DNA from: Mycolicibacterium sphagni
Lineage (GTDB): Bacteria; Actinomycetota; Actinomycetes; Mycobacteriales; Mycobacteriaceae
NCBI RefSeq assembly: GCF_013337765.1
Contig: NZ_VBSB01000010.1
Span: forward strand, 372,001-436,000
Direction of reading: 5' to 3'
DNA: 64,000 nucleotides
How positions within the stretch are numbered: the first letter of the stretch is position 1; the number at the start of each line of letters is the position of its first letter. The notes under the pieces were generated by a model. It did no database searches. It saw only the letters and a program-made list of their open reading frames with translations, and had not been told where the DNA came from. Made by a program: the position numbers and the translations under genes. Positions 17,373 to 28,455 of the stretch are shown here, piece by piece.

Positions 17373-18089
17373 GTGACGAGCAGCCCTGACACCGCGCGCG
17401 TAGACGCCCCGACCCCCGGATTCGCACAGGTCGGCTCTCGTTACTATCCGGCTTTCGTCGCCGTGTTCACCGCGCTGGTGATCATCTCCAACGTGACCGC
17501 CACCAAGGGCGTCGCGTTCGGACCCGTCATCGGCAACTGGTCGATCATCACCGACGGCGGTTTCATCGTCTTCCCGCTCACCTACGTGATCGGCGACGTT
17601 CTCTCCGAGGTGTATGGGTTCAAGGCCGCTCGGCGCGCGATCATTCTCGGTTTCGCGATGAACATCCTGGCGGCGCTGGCGTTCTGGGTGACGATCTACC
17701 TTCCCGCCGCCGACTTCTACACCAACCAGGAACATTTCGAGAACATCGTCCACGCCTACACCCAGCTGATCGTGGCCGGCCTCGCCGGCTTCATCGTCGG
17801 CCAGACCATCAACGCCTGGACCGTCGTCAAGATCAAAGAGCACACCAAGGAGAAGCACCTGTGGGCACGGCTGGTCGGCTCGACCTTCGCCGGCCAACTC
17901 GGTGACACCCTGGTGTTCTGCAGCATCGCCGCCGGTGCCATCGGCATCAACACCTTCGGCGACTTCGTCACGTACACCGCGCTGGGGTGGGTCTACAAGA
18001 CCGCCGTCGAGGTGATCCTGTTGCCCGTCACCTATCGGGTGATCGGCTACATCAAACGCCACGAGCCCACCTACACCGCGCTGGTCTGA
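17373..18089 (+). CDS. Queuosine-precursor transporter family (YhhQ/VUT-1) protein
   Basis: A 238-residue polytopic membrane protein of the YhhQ/DUF165 family. Signatures are IISNVTATKGVAFG, TDGGFIVFPLTYVIGDVLSEVYGFKAARRAI, GSTFAGQLGDTLVFCSIA and YTALGWVYKTAVEVILLPVTYRVIGYIK. Family members import queuine/preQ precursors for tRNA modification. GTG 17373 is preferred; a TTG at 17346 overlaps the previous stop and is the alternative. It sits between the iron lipoprotein and pxpB in the same direction with short gaps. Confidence 0.88.
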   Translation: MTSSPDTARVDAPTPGFAQVGSRYYPAFVAVFTALVIISNVTATKGVAFGPVIGNWSIITDGGFIVFPLTYVIGDVLSEVYGFKAARRAIILGFAMNILAALAFWVTIYLPAADFYTNQEHFENIVHAYTQLIVAGLAGFIVGQTINAWTVVKIKEHTKEKHLWARLVGSTFAGQLGDTLVFCSIAAGAIGINTFGDFVTYTALGWVYKTAVEVILLPVTYRVIGYIKRHEPTYTALV

Positions 18090-18106
18090 GGCCAAGGTGA
18101 CTGAGT

Positions 18107-18759
18107 GTGGCGACAGATCCCATGGTGTCCAACACAATCCGTGACTACGGCGACCAGGGGTTGCTGCTCGAACGCGAGTCGACCGAGCAGGTGCTTGCAC
18201 TCGCCGCAGCGCTGCGCCGGGCCGGGCTGCCCGGGGTGCTGGACATCGTCCCAGCCGCCCGCACCGTCCTGCTGAAACTCGCCGATCCGCAACACCAGGC
18301 ACCCACCCGTCAGCGACTCCAGCGACTGCGCATCGACGCCGCCGAGACCGGGGCTGAGCGGCCCACCGGCGTCGACGTCGTGATCGAGGTGGTCTACGAC
18401 GGCGCCGATCTCGCCGACGTCGCCGCGCACACTGGCATGGACATCGCCGCGGTGATCGAAGCCCATACCGCCACGCCATGGCGGGTCGGATTCGGCGGAT
18501 TCGCACCGGGTTTCGCCTACCTGGTAGGCGGTGATCCCCGCCTGGCGGTGCCCCGCCGCAGCGACCCGCGCACGGTGGTGCCTGCCGGATCGGTCGGGCT
18601 GGCCGGCGAATTCAGCGGCATCTACCCGCGCCAGTCGCCCGGTGGTTGGCAGCTGATCGGTCGCACCGATGCAGTGCTGTGGGATATCGGCCGTGCGCGG
18701 CCCGCGCTGCTGGAGCCCGGCACGTGGGTGCAGTTCCAGGCGATCAGCGGGAGCCCGCG

Positions 18760-18763
<4 letters not shown>
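18107..18763 (+). CDS. pxpB: 5-oxoprolinase subunit PxpB (KipI family)
   Basis: A 218-residue KipI/allophanate-hydrolase-subunit-1 family protein with the hallmark [15 protein letters not shown] and [34 protein letters not shown] regions. With PxpC and PxpA it forms the ATP-dependent enzyme that opens 5-oxoproline to glutamate. The start is GTG 18107; a Met lies 5 codons further in. Its stop overlaps the ATG of pxpC (ATGA), typical for this obligate pair. It corresponds in position to Rv0264c. Confidence 0.92.
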
Positions 18764-20215
<1,452 letters not shown>

Positions 20216-20413
20216 CGAGCGACAATAGATAGTCGACGGAATATAACGAGTCACTGCCGTTGTTGACGTTCGCCTGCATCGATATTGACGGCACCTACGG
20301 GGACTAGCTGCACCGCAACAACTCTGAGTCATTCTGGGGCCAGCGCCACCTCCGACCAGCAAACCTTGGAAGTCGCTGTGAGCGGGGTTGGGCTGGGCTT
20401 TGATTGCTGCTAC

Positions 20414-20429
20414 ATAGCACGCGTGATAT
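20414..20429. promoter_or_regulatory. Probable MarR operator
   Basis: A 16-bp near palindrome, ATAGCACG|CGTGATAT (7 of 8 positions pair), 9 bases before the marR start. The size and position fit autoregulation by the MarR protein of the marR-mmpS-mmpL operon. Confidence 0.5.
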
Positions 20430-20438
20430 AGATACCGA

Positions 20439-20927
20439 GTGGGAAATCAGCTGACCGATCAAGACGTCAGCGAGTGCGTTGGCGATGCCCTCGACCAGGC
20501 AATGGATCTGACGATCAGGTTTCTCAGCGACCGCGCTGACCTGAGTGCATCCGCGGCCTTCACGCTGAACCGGGTGTGTCGCGAGGGACCCATCCGGTTG
20601 ACCACACTGGCCGCCAAGGAAGGCGTCAGCCAGCCGTCGATGACCCAGCTGGTCCAACGGCTCGAACGCGCGGGGCTGGTGACCAGGCTTGCCGACCCCG
20701 ACGACGGTCGGGCGTGCCTGATTGCCATCACCGCCCAGGGGCAGGCATTGCTGGACGAGCGCAAGCGGATGCGCCGGGAACGACTGGCGATGTTGATCGC
20801 AACGCTGACAGAAGAGGAGCGGTCGTCGTTGTGGCTCTCGGCGCGCGTTGCGTTTCCGCTCATCTGCCGGCTCGCGGAAAATGCCGACGGCACCACTGAG
20901 ACGGTCGCACCGCGGCCGGTGCGTTGA
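20439..20927 (+). CDS. MarR-family regulator of an mmpS-mmpL operon
   Basis: A 162-residue winged-helix MarR protein: LTTLAAKEGVSQPSMTQLVQRLERAGLVTRLADPDDGRACLIAIT carries the recognition helix and the wing with the usual DxR. GTG 20439 is the start; no strong ribosome site. It is followed after 14 bases by mmpS and then mmpL, so it most likely represses this efflux operon. The arrangement resembles Rv0678-mmpS5-mmpL5, but the protein itself does not look like Rv0678. A palindrome lies just upstream of the gene. Confidence 0.88.
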   Translation: MGNQLTDQDVSECVGDALDQAMDLTIRFLSDRADLSASAAFTLNRVCREGPIRLTTLAAKEGVSQPSMTQLVQRLERAGLVTRLADPDDGRACLIAITAQGQALLDERKRMRRERLAMLIATLTEEERSSLWLSARVAFPLICRLAENADGTTETVAPRPVR

Positions 20928-20941
20928 CGGAAGGTGTTCGG

Positions 20942-21382
20942 GTGAAAGCTATTCCGGTGGGTCGCGTGGCGAAACGCATGTGGATCCCGTTGGTCCTCAT
21001 AGTGGTGCTGGCGGTCTCCGGCCTTGTCGTTACGCGTCTGCACAAGATGTTCGGGTCGCAGGACCTCAATGCCGGCGCCGGTGCCGGCATCGAGATCGTC
21101 CAGTTCAATCCCAAGGTCATGGTCTACGACGTCTACGGCGCGCCGGGGACCACCGCCCAGATCAGTTATTTCGACCCGGAAGCCAAGGTGCACACCGTCA
21201 ACGTGCCACTGCCCTGGTCGATCACCCTGTCGACGACATTGCCGGCTGTCAGCGCCAGTCTCATGGCGCGGACCGACGGCGACCAGATTGGATGCCGCGT
21301 CACTGTGAACGGAACCGTCCGTGAGGAGCAATCGGCCGATGGCATCAACGCCCAGACCTACTGCCTGGTGAAGTCCGCATGA
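20942..21382 (+). CDS. mmpS: MmpS-family protein
   Basis: A 146-residue MmpS protein: a short cytoplasmic head, one membrane helix (IPLVLIVVLAVSGLVV), and a periplasmic beta domain with VYDVYGAPGTTAQISYFD and two Cys near the end (GCRVTVNG, YCLVK). GTG 20942 has GGAAGGTG upstream; a TTG 18 bases earlier overlaps marR. The family are accessory partners of MmpL transporters, for example in siderophore (mycobactin) export by MmpS4/5-MmpL4/5. Its stop overlaps the mmpL ATG (ATGA). Confidence 0.93.
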   Translation: MKAIPVGRVAKRMWIPLVLIVVLAVSGLVVTRLHKMFGSQDLNAGAGAGIEIVQFNPKVMVYDVYGAPGTTAQISYFDPEAKVHTVNVPLPWSITLSTTLPAVSASLMARTDGDQIGCRVTVNGTVREEQSADGINAQTYCLVKSA

Positions 21383-24282
21383 CCCACAGCGTCACAGCAC
21401 CCGAATCCGCCAGCAGGCCAAAGCGGCCCGTCGTCCCGCACCTGATCCGCATCCTCGCGCTGCCGATCATCCTGTTCTGGATCGCGATCGCCGTCCTGGT
21501 CAACGTGGTCGCGCCCCAACTCGAGGTTGTCGGCGAGTTGCACTCGGCGCCAATGGCTCCCGAGGACGCCCCGTCGATGCGGGCGATGAAGCTGATGGGC
21601 TCCAATTTCCAGGAGTTCAACTCCAACAGCACGATCATGATCGTGGTGGAGGGTCAGAAGCCCCTTGGCCCGGATGCGCACAAGTACTACGACGAGATCA
21701 TCCGCAAGCTGGAGCAAGATCCCGAGCACATTCAGCACATCCAGGATTTCTGGGGCGACACACTGACGGCCGCCGGCGCCCAGAGCGCCGATGGCAAAGC
21801 GTCCTACGTGATGCTCAACCTCGCAGGCGAACAGGGTCAAACCCTGGCCAACGAAGGCGTTGATGCCGTCCGCAAGGTCATCAAGGACACACCGGCCCCG
21901 CCCGGCGTGCAGGCCTACGTCGCCGGCCCGGCGGCGCTCACCGACGATATGCACGTCATCGGCAATGCCAGCCTGGTCCAGATCACGCTGATCACGCTGA
22001 TCGCGATCGCGGGCATGCTGCTGGTCGTCTACCGATCGATCCGAACCACGCTGATCCAGCTGTTCTTGACATTCCTCGGACTGCTGACCGCGCGTGGTGT
22101 GGTCTCAATTCTGGCCACGCACGGTGCTTTTGGGCTGACCACGTTCGCCGGCAACATCCTCACGATGTTGGCGATCGCCGCGGCCACCGACTACGGCATC
22201 TTCATCTTCGGTCGCTATCGCGAAGACCGCGGCATGGGGCTGGACCGAGACGACTCGTACTACGCCACCTTCAAGTCCGTCGCACCCGTCATCGTCGGCT
22301 CGGGCCTGACGATCGCGGGAGCGACGTACTGCCTGAGCTTCGCGCGGCTGCCGTACTTCACCACGATGGGCGCCCCGGTCGCGATCGGCATGCTCGTCAT
22401 CGTGGCCATCGCGGTTACGCTCGGTCCTGCCGTGCTCTACCTGGGCAGCCGCGTCGGGCTCTACGAGTCCAAACGCCCGCCGCAGAGCAGATTCTGGCGG
22501 CGTGTCGGTACGGCCGTCGTACGTTGGCCCGCACCGATTTTCGTGGCGAGCCTGTTTGTGGTGCTGATCGGCCTGGTGGCGATCCCCGGGTACAAGCCCG
22601 CCTACAACGACCGCTATTACCTGCCCACCGATGCCCCGGTCAATCAGGGCTTCGCCGCCGCCGACCGGCACTTCACCCAAGCCAGGATGAATCCCGACAT
22701 CCTGATGGTCGAAGCCGACCACGACATGCGCAATCCGGCCGACATGTTGGTGCTGAACAAGATTGCCAGCAACGTCATGCACACCGAGGGCATTGCGATG
22801 GTGCAGAGCATCACCCGGCCACTGGGTATTCCGATCCAGCACAGCTCGATTCCGTTCCAGACGAGCGTGGCGGGCCAGACCACCAACATGAACCTGCCGT
22901 TCCAGCGGGATCAATTGGACAACCAGCTCAAAACGGTTGATTCGATGAATGTTTCGATCGACATCCTGGAAAAGCAATACCAGCTGTCCCTCAAGCAGAC
23001 CCAGCTCACCCAGGACTCTGCAGCCCGGTCACAGGATCTCCTGGAGACCACCAAGCAGCTGCGCGACAACATAGCGAACTTCGACGATCAGTTCCGGCCG
23101 ATGCGGAACTACTTCTACTGGGAGCCGCACTGCTTCGACATCCCGCTGTGCGCCGCGGCGCGCTCCCTGTTCGACTCCCTCGACGGGATCGACCAGGTGA
23201 CCGATAAAACCGAAGGGGTGCAGGGCAATACCGACCAGCTGGCGGCACTCGCACCACAGCTGACGGCGCTGCTGCCCCAGACGATCGCATCGATGAAGGT
23301 CAGCAGAGACCTGGCGCTCGCGTCGTACAACTCGCAGAAGGCCCTGCTCGACCAGATGCAGGCGACCAACGACACCGCGCTGGCGATGGGGGAGAGCTTC
23401 GACCAGGCCAAGAACGACGATCTGTTCTTCTTGCCGCCGGAAGCCTTCCAGAATCCCGACTTCGAGCGCGGCCTGAAGATGTTCCTCTCCCCCGACGGCA
23501 AGTCCACCCGGATGTTCATCACCCATGAGGGCGACCCGGCGACGGTCGACGGCATCGCCAGGGTCGACTCGGAACGCAAGGCCGCGCAGGAGGCCTTGAA
23601 GATGTCGTCGCTATCGAACGCCAAGATTCATCTCGGCGGGGTCGCGGCCACCTATAAGGACATGTCCGACGGCGCGAGGTACGACCTACTGATCGCCGTG
23701 GTGTCGTCGCTGACGCTGATCTTCATGATCATGCTCATCCTGACTCGAAGCGCCGCCGCCGCTTTGGTGATCGTCGGTACCGCAGGCAGCTCGATCGCGG
23801 CATCGTTCGGCATCTCAGTGCTGCTCTGGCAGGACCTGTTCGGGATACAGGTGCAGTGGCTGGTCATGCTGATGTCCGTCATCATCCTGTTGGCGGTCGG
23901 CTCGGACTACAACCTGCTGCTGGTCTCCCGGTTCAAGGATGAGATCCACGCCGGGTTGAAGACCGGCATCATCCGGTCCATGGCCGGCACGGGTGGTGTG
24001 GTGACGTCAGCGGGCCTGGTGTTCGCCGCCACCATGGCGGGCATGATGGGCAGCAAGCTGATCGTGTTGGCCCAGATGGGTTCGACGATCGCGATCGGCC
24101 TGCTGATCGATACGTTCATCGTGCGATCGCTGCTGATGCCGTCCATCGCGACCATGCTGGGCCGGTGGTTCTGGTGGCCGCAGGTGGTGTATCCCCGGGG
24201 CGACAACCACTTCCGCAAGCCGACGCCACCCAAGCCCGCACGCGAGGACGAGGACACCGCGGCCATACCCGCGCAGGCCTAG
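21379..24282 (+). CDS. mmpL: MmpL-family RND transporter (MmpL4/5-like)
   Basis: A 967-residue RND transporter with about 12 membrane helices. One helix precedes a periplasmic domain (about 40-190), then five helices with the Asp-Tyr pair in AATDYGIFIFGRYRE (near 276), then a second large periplasmic domain with a coiled-coil tip (about 490-700: LEKQYQLSLKQTQL and following), and a last helix bundle with VGSDYNLLLVSRF. Asp-Tyr pairs carry the proton relay. The coiled-coil insertion and CFDIPLC are typical of MmpL4/5, siderophore and drug exporters. With MarR and MmpS it forms one operon. Confidence 0.93.
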   Translation: MTHSVTAPESASRPKRPVVPHLIRILALPIILFWIAIAVLVNVVAPQLEVVGELHSAPMAPEDAPSMRAMKLMGSNFQEFNSNSTIMIVVEGQKPLGPDAHKYYDEIIRKLEQDPEHIQHIQDFWGDTLTAAGAQSADGKASYVMLNLAGEQGQTLANEGVDAVRKVIKDTPAPPGVQAYVAGPAALTDDMHVIGNASLVQITLITLIAIAGMLLVVYRSIRTTLIQLFLTFLGLLTARGVVSILATHGAFGLTTFAGNILTMLAIAAATDYGIFIFGRYREDRGMGLDRDDSYYATFKSVAPVIVGSGLTIAGATYCLSFARLPYFTTMGAPVAIGMLVIVAIAVTLGPAVLYLGSRVGLYESKRPPQSRFWRRVGTAVVRWPAPIFVASLFVVLIGLVAIPGYKPAYNDRYYLPTDAPVNQGFAAADRHFTQARMNPDILMVEADHDMRNPADMLVLNKIASNVMHTEGIAMVQSITRPLGIPIQHSSIPFQTSVAGQTTNMNLPFQRDQLDNQLKTVDSMNVSIDILEKQYQLSLKQTQLTQDSAARSQDLLETTKQLRDNIANFDDQFRPMRNYFYWEPHCFDIPLCAAARSLFDSLDGIDQVTDKTEGVQGNTDQLAALAPQLTALLPQTIASMKVSRDLALASYNSQKALLDQMQATNDTALAMGESFDQAKNDDLFFLPPEAFQNPDFERGLKMFLSPDGKSTRMFITHEGDPATVDGIARVDSERKAAQEALKMSSLSNAKIHLGGVAATYKDMSDGARYDLLIAVVSSLTLIFMIMLILTRSAAAALVIVGTAGSSIAASFGISVLLWQDLFGIQVQWLVMLMSVIILLAVGSDYNLLLVSRFKDEIHAGLKTGIIRSMAGTGGVVTSAGLVFAATMAGMMGSKLIVLAQMGSTIAIGLLIDTFIVRSLLMPSIATMLGRWFWWPQVVYPRGDNHFRKPTPPKPAREDEDTAAIPAQA

Positions 24283-24365
24283 CCGCCGGCGCCTAGCGTG
24301 GGAGTTGTCGTCGATTTTTCGGGGGGATTCTCAACGAGAACCCGCACGTTCGGCGCCGCCAGCGC

Positions 24366-25127
24366 CTAGCGCCAGCGGTCCAGGATCTCGTTGGCCCGCA
24401 CCGACAGGGCCCGCTGCCAGAACGGTCCGAAGCTGATCCGCGCCACCCCGAGCGGCCCGAACGACGCCGGGTCGTCGGACTCCGGTATCGCGATCGCGTT
24501 GATCGGCAGCGGTAGCTCAGTAGCCAAGCGGCGAAATGTATCTGGTTCGTGCCGGCCCACCGGGTAGAGCACGTCGGCGCCGGCCGCAGCGGCCTCGGAC
24601 AGGCGGGCGATGGCCCGCTCGACCCGGTCTGCGTCGTCGCCGTCGTTACGCAGGAACAGATCGGTGCGGGCGTTGACGACCACGTGGACGCCCGCCTTGT
24701 CGGCGGCCGCGCGCAACGACCCCACCAGCTCGGCATGCTCGGCCGACGACCGCAGCCGCTTGCCCTCGCTGTGCACGGTGTCCTCGATGTTCAGGCCGAC
24801 CGCCCCGGCGCCGAGCAGCCCATCGATCAGGCGCTCAGCGGGCTGTGCGTAACCCGATTCGATGTCGACCGAGACCGGCACGTCCACGGCGGCAGTGATC
24901 TGGGCGACGCGAGCAACGACGTCGTCGAAACTCATCCCTTCGCCGTCGGGCTTACCGACCGAGTCCGCCAGCGGGTGGCTCCCGACGGTGAGCGCAGCGA
25001 ACCCGGCTTCCACCGCCAGTGACGCCGACCAGGCGTCCCATACCGTCGGCAGCACCACCGGATTTCCCGGTTGATGCAGCGCCAGCAACGCTTCCGCACG
25101 CTGCGCAAGACTGCTCTGACTGGGCAT
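24366..25127 (-). CDS. Isocitrate lyase/PEP mutase superfamily enzyme
   Basis: A 253-residue ICL/PEPM-type TIM barrel: LPTVWDAWSASLAVEAGFAALTVGS, VSVDIESGY (metal-binding Asp/Glu), GLNIEDTV and VVNARTDLFLR are the family's metal and substrate positions. The KKCGH/KRCGH-like catalytic loop of true isocitrate lyase is absent, so it is a smaller member acting on another 2-oxo or phosphono acid; Rv1998c-type proteins look similar. ATG 25127 is preferred with GAAGAGG upstream (GTG 25136 possible). It is convergent with mmpL and divergent from the 98-codon gene. Confidence 0.82.
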   Translation of the reverse strand: MPSQSSLAQRAEALLALHQPGNPVVLPTVWDAWSASLAVEAGFAALTVGSHPLADSVGKPDGEGMSFDDVVARVAQITAAVDVPVSVDIESGYAQPAERLIDGLLGAGAVGLNIEDTVHSEGKRLRSSAEHAELVGSLRAAADKAGVHVVVNARTDLFLRNDGDDADRVERAIARLSEAAAAGADVLYPVGRHEPDTFRRLATELPLPINAIAIPESDDPASFGPLGVARISFGPFWQRALSVRANEILDRWR

Positions 25128-25285
25128 CGGAGTCACCTCTTCTTCGTCGTTGGTACCTACCGGCGATGCAACACGGCTGTCGCAGCGCCATTCCCGACGT
25201 GACCTGTCTCACGTTGAGTTCTAAATCTGGCTAGCATCGATTGTCGTACTGTGATCCATGACACCTTCAGCCCAGGGAGGTCCCG

Positions 25286-25582
25286 TTGTCTACCACTACA
25301 GAATTGGCCGAACTTCACCATCTGATTGGCGGTTTACGGCGTTGCGTGACCTCGTTGAAGTCGCGATACGGCGACAGTCCGGCAATGCGCCGAATCGTCA
25401 ACGACGCCGAACGCATCCTCAATGACGTGGAACTTCTCGATATCGATGCCAATGAGCTTGCCCTAACCCAGCAAACAGCGGTGGTCTCCGGGGAGAAGAT
25501 CGGAATTCCGGACACGCCATACGACAGCACCTTCTGGCGGGACGTCGATGACGAAGGCGTCGGCGGCCACAATCGCCGCTGA
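25286..25582 (+). CDS. Conserved small mycobacterial protein (Rv0250c-like)
   Basis: A 98-residue soluble protein. TTG 25286 is the start, supported by the strong GGGAGG just upstream. The N-terminal half is helical (LAELHHLIGGLRRCVTSLKSRYGD), the C terminus ends IPDTPYDSTFWRDVDDEGVGG, which I recognise from the Rv0250c family of unknown function. As in M. tuberculosis it directly precedes the succinate dehydrogenase genes in the same direction (68 bases), suggesting a shared transcript. Confidence 0.8.
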   Translation: MSTTTELAELHHLIGGLRRCVTSLKSRYGDSPAMRRIVNDAERILNDVELLDIDANELALTQQTAVVSGEKIGIPDTPYDSTFWRDVDDEGVGGHNRR

Positions 25583-25650
25583 CCCCGATTTAGCGGGGTG
25601 CCGTGATCTAGGTACCCTCCGATGAGTTAATGCGAAGGGGATCACAGTAG

Positions 25651-26487
25651 ATGAGCGCACCTGCGGGTAACCGCCCTGCGACCGGCGTCTTCTCACCCGG
25701 CCGTGCCCAAATTCCGCAACGCACTCTGCGGACGGACAACTGGCTGAAATCACCCATCCTCACCGATCTGGGTTTCGCCGCGTTCGTCATCTATGCGACG
25801 GTGCGTGCGTTCCAGCGGGACTACTTCTTCGTCCCGCAGTACCACTACCTGACGCCGTTCTATTCGCCGTGCCTGAGCAAGGCTTGCGGTGAGGCGAGCG
25901 ACTTCTGGCCGCAGATCCTGCCCGCGACCGGGCCGCTGTCGCTGCTGCCGTACGCCTTCCTGTCGCTGCCGTTCCTGCTGCTGTTCCGGCTGACCTGCTA
26001 CTACTACCGCGGCGCCTACTACCGCTCGGTGTGGCAGTCCCCCACCGCATGCGCAGTGGCCGAGCCGCACGCGAAATACACTGGCGAGACGCGCATTCCG
26101 CTGATCATCCAGAACACCCACCGGTACTTCTTCTACATCGCCGGCATCATCTCGCTGATCAACACCTATGACGCGATCGTCGCCTTCCACTCCGAGACCG
26201 GCCCCGGCGGCTTCGGATTCGGCCTTGGCAACATCATCCTGGTCGGCAACGTCGTGATGCTGTGGGTCTACACGATCTCCTGCCACTCCTGCCGGCACGT
26301 GACCGGCGGCCGGCTCAAGCACTTCTCCAAGCATCCGGTGCGGTACTGGATCTGGACGCAGGTCAGCAAGCTGAACACCCGGCACAAGCTGTACGCCTGG
26401 ATCACGCTCGGCACCCTGATGCTCACCGATTTCTACGTCATGCTGGTGGCCAGTGGCGCCATCTCCGACCTGAGATTCGTTGGCTGA
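25651..26487 (+). CDS. Succinate dehydrogenase 1, membrane anchor
   Basis: A 278-residue membrane subunit corresponding to Rv0249c. About five hydrophobic helices are visible (for example LGFAAFVIYATVRAF, LLPYAFLSLPFLLLF, FFYIAGIISLINTY, NIILVGNVVMLWVYTIS). There are several His in or near helices that could ligate heme. A long N-terminal cytoplasmic head carries PNW-like TDNWLKSPILTDLG. It anchors the SdhA-SdhB pair and passes electrons to menaquinone. ATG 25651; sdhA follows after 37 bases. Confidence 0.88.
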   Translation: MSAPAGNRPATGVFSPGRAQIPQRTLRTDNWLKSPILTDLGFAAFVIYATVRAFQRDYFFVPQYHYLTPFYSPCLSKACGEASDFWPQILPATGPLSLLPYAFLSLPFLLLFRLTCYYYRGAYYRSVWQSPTACAVAEPHAKYTGETRIPLIIQNTHRYFFYIAGIISLINTYDAIVAFHSETGPGGFGFGLGNIILVGNVVMLWVYTISCHSCRHVTGGRLKHFSKHPVRYWIWTQVSKLNTRHKLYAWITLGTLMLTDFYVMLVASGAISDLRFVG

Positions 26488-26524
26488 CAAGAACTTTCCA
26501 CATCACAGCTCTGAGTGAGGTCAA

Positions 26525-28453
26525 ATGACGGTTGAGGTCGAGCGGCATTCCTACGACGTGGTCGTGATCGGTGCCGGCGGCGCGGGCCTACGAGCGGTCA
26601 TCGAAGCCCGGGAACGGGGTTTGAAGGTCGCCGTGGTGACGAAGTCACTGTTCGGCAAGGCACACACCGTGATGGCCGAGGGCGGTTGCGCCGCGGCCAT
26701 GCGCAACGTCAACACCAAGGACAGCTGGCAGGTGCACTTCGGTGACACCATGCGCGGTGGCAAGTTCCTCAACAACTGGCGGATGGCCGAGCTGCACGCG
26801 CAGGAAGCCCCCGACCGGGTGTGGGAGCTCGAGACCTACGGCGCGCTGTTCGACCGCACCAAAGACGGCAAGATCAGCCAGCGCAACTTCGGTGGGCACA
26901 CCTACCCGCGGCTGGCACACGTCGGCGACCGCACCGGCCTGGAGATCATCCGCACATTGCAGCAGAAGATCGTCTCGCTGCAGCAGGACGACAAGAAGGA
27001 ACTCGGCGACTACGAGGCCCGGATCAAGGTCTTCCACGAGTGCGCGATCACCGATCTGATCAAGGACGGCCCGGAAAATGGTGGGCGGATCGCGGGGGCC
27101 TTCGGCTACTGGCGCGAAACCGGCAAGTTCATCCTGTTCGAGACGCCGGCCGTGGTGCTCGCCACCGGTGGCATCGGCAAGTCGTTCAAGGTGTCGTCGA
27201 ACTCCTGGGAGTACACCGGCGACGGGCATGCGCTCGCGCTGCGCGCGGGTTCCGGCCTGATCAACATGGAGTTCATCCAGTTCCACCCGACCGGCATGGT
27301 CTGGCCGCTGTCGGTGAAGGGCATCCTGGTCACCGAGGGCGTCCGCGGTGACGGCGGTGTGCTGAAGAACTCCGATGGCAAGCGGTTCATGTTCGACTAC
27401 ATCCCCGACGTGTTCAAGGGGCAGTACGCCGAATCCGAAGAAGAAGCCGACCAGTGGCTCAAGGACAACGACTCCGCACGCCGCACCCCTGACCTGCTGC
27501 CTCGCGACGAGGTCGCCCGAGCGATCAACGACGAGGTCAAGGCCGGCCGCGGCACCCCGCACGGCGGCGTCTACCTCGACATCGCCTCCCGGATGCCCGC
27601 CGAGGAGATCAAGCGCCGCCTGCCGTCGATGTACCACCAGTTCATCGAGCTGGCCGAGGTCGACATCACCAAGGACATGATGGAAGTCGGCCCGACCTGT
27701 CACTACGTGATGGGCGGCATCGAGGTCGATCCCGACACCGGCGCCGGCTCGACACCCGGCCTGTTCGCCGCCGGCGAGTGCTCGGGCGGCATGCACGGCT
27801 CGAACCGCCTCGGCGGTAACTCGCTCTCGGACCTGCTGGTGTTCGGCCGGCGCGCCGGACTGGGTGCTGCCGACTACGTGCGGGGGCTCGCGACGCGTCC
27901 CGCGGTGACGGACGCGGCGATCGACGAGGCCGCCAAGCTGGCGCTGTCGCCGTTCGAGCCGAAGGCCAACGCCGAGAACCCCTACACCCTGCACGCCGAG
28001 CTGCAGCAGTCGATGAACGACCTCGCGGGCATCATCCGCAAGGAAGGCGAGCTCGAAGAGGCGCTGGCCAAGATCGACGAGCTCAAGGCGCGCTACGCCA
28101 ACGTCGTCGTCGAGGGCGGCCGGCTCTTCAACCCCGGCTGGCACCTGGCGATCGACATGCGCAACATGCTGCTGGTCAGCGAGTGCGTGGCCAAGGCCGC
28201 GCTGCAGCGCACGGAAAGCCGTGGCGGACACACCCGCGACGACTTCCCCAAGATGGACGCCCACTGGCGCAACAAGTTGCTGGTCTGCCGCGTCGCGCCC
28301 GGCGAGGCCGACACCGTCGTGCCCGACGTGACGGTGACGCCGGAGCAGCAGCCGGTGATGCGGCCCGATCTGCTGGCCACGTTCGAGCTGTCCGAACTCG
28401 AGAAGTACTACACCGAAGACCAACTGGCCGAGCACCCTGAGCGGAAGGGCTGA
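26525..28453 (+). CDS. sdhA: Succinate dehydrogenase 1, flavoprotein subunit
   Basis: A 642-residue succinate dehydrogenase/fumarate reductase flavoprotein (Rv0248c type). It has the FAD loop GAGGAG (16-21), HTVMAEGG with His47 at the usual flavin-attachment position, HPTGMVWP in the substrate region, RLPSMYHQF, and HYVMGGIEVDPDTGAGSTPGLFAAGECSGGMHGSNRLGGNSL. It oxidises succinate to fumarate at the membrane. The sdhB ATG follows after 2 bases. It is a core-genome gene with no unusual features. Confidence 0.96.
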   Translation: MTVEVERHSYDVVVIGAGGAGLRAVIEARERGLKVAVVTKSLFGKAHTVMAEGGCAAAMRNVNTKDSWQVHFGDTMRGGKFLNNWRMAELHAQEAPDRVWELETYGALFDRTKDGKISQRNFGGHTYPRLAHVGDRTGLEIIRTLQQKIVSLQQDDKKELGDYEARIKVFHECAITDLIKDGPENGGRIAGAFGYWRETGKFILFETPAVVLATGGIGKSFKVSSNSWEYTGDGHALALRAGSGLINMEFIQFHPTGMVWPLSVKGILVTEGVRGDGGVLKNSDGKRFMFDYIPDVFKGQYAESEEEADQWLKDNDSARRTPDLLPRDEVARAINDEVKAGRGTPHGGVYLDIASRMPAEEIKRRLPSMYHQFIELAEVDITKDMMEVGPTCHYVMGGIEVDPDTGAGSTPGLFAAGECSGGMHGSNRLGGNSLSDLLVFGRRAGLGAADYVRGLATRPAVTDAAIDEAAKLALSPFEPKANAENPYTLHAELQQSMNDLAGIIRKEGELEEALAKIDELKARYANVVVEGGRLFNPGWHLAIDMRNMLLVSECVAKAALQRTESRGGHTRDDFPKMDAHWRNKLLVCRVAPGEADTVVPDVTVTPEQQPVMRPDLLATFELSELEKYYTEDQLAEHPERKG

Positions 28454-28455
28454 AA

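Noticed and set aside
20216-20438. Gene or RNA in the 223-bp gap between aac(2') and marR
   Set aside because: No coding frame with mycobacterial codon bias and no extended stem; only the 16-bp palindrome near marR stands out.
24328-24340. TTCTC-AAC-GAGAA hairpin as terminator after mmpL
   Set aside because: Five-base arms with a three-base loop are too weak to call in DNA of this composition.
26645-28435. Minus-strand open frame of 596 codons
   Set aside because: Antisense shadow of succinate dehydrogenase flavoprotein; composition artefact of codon bias.
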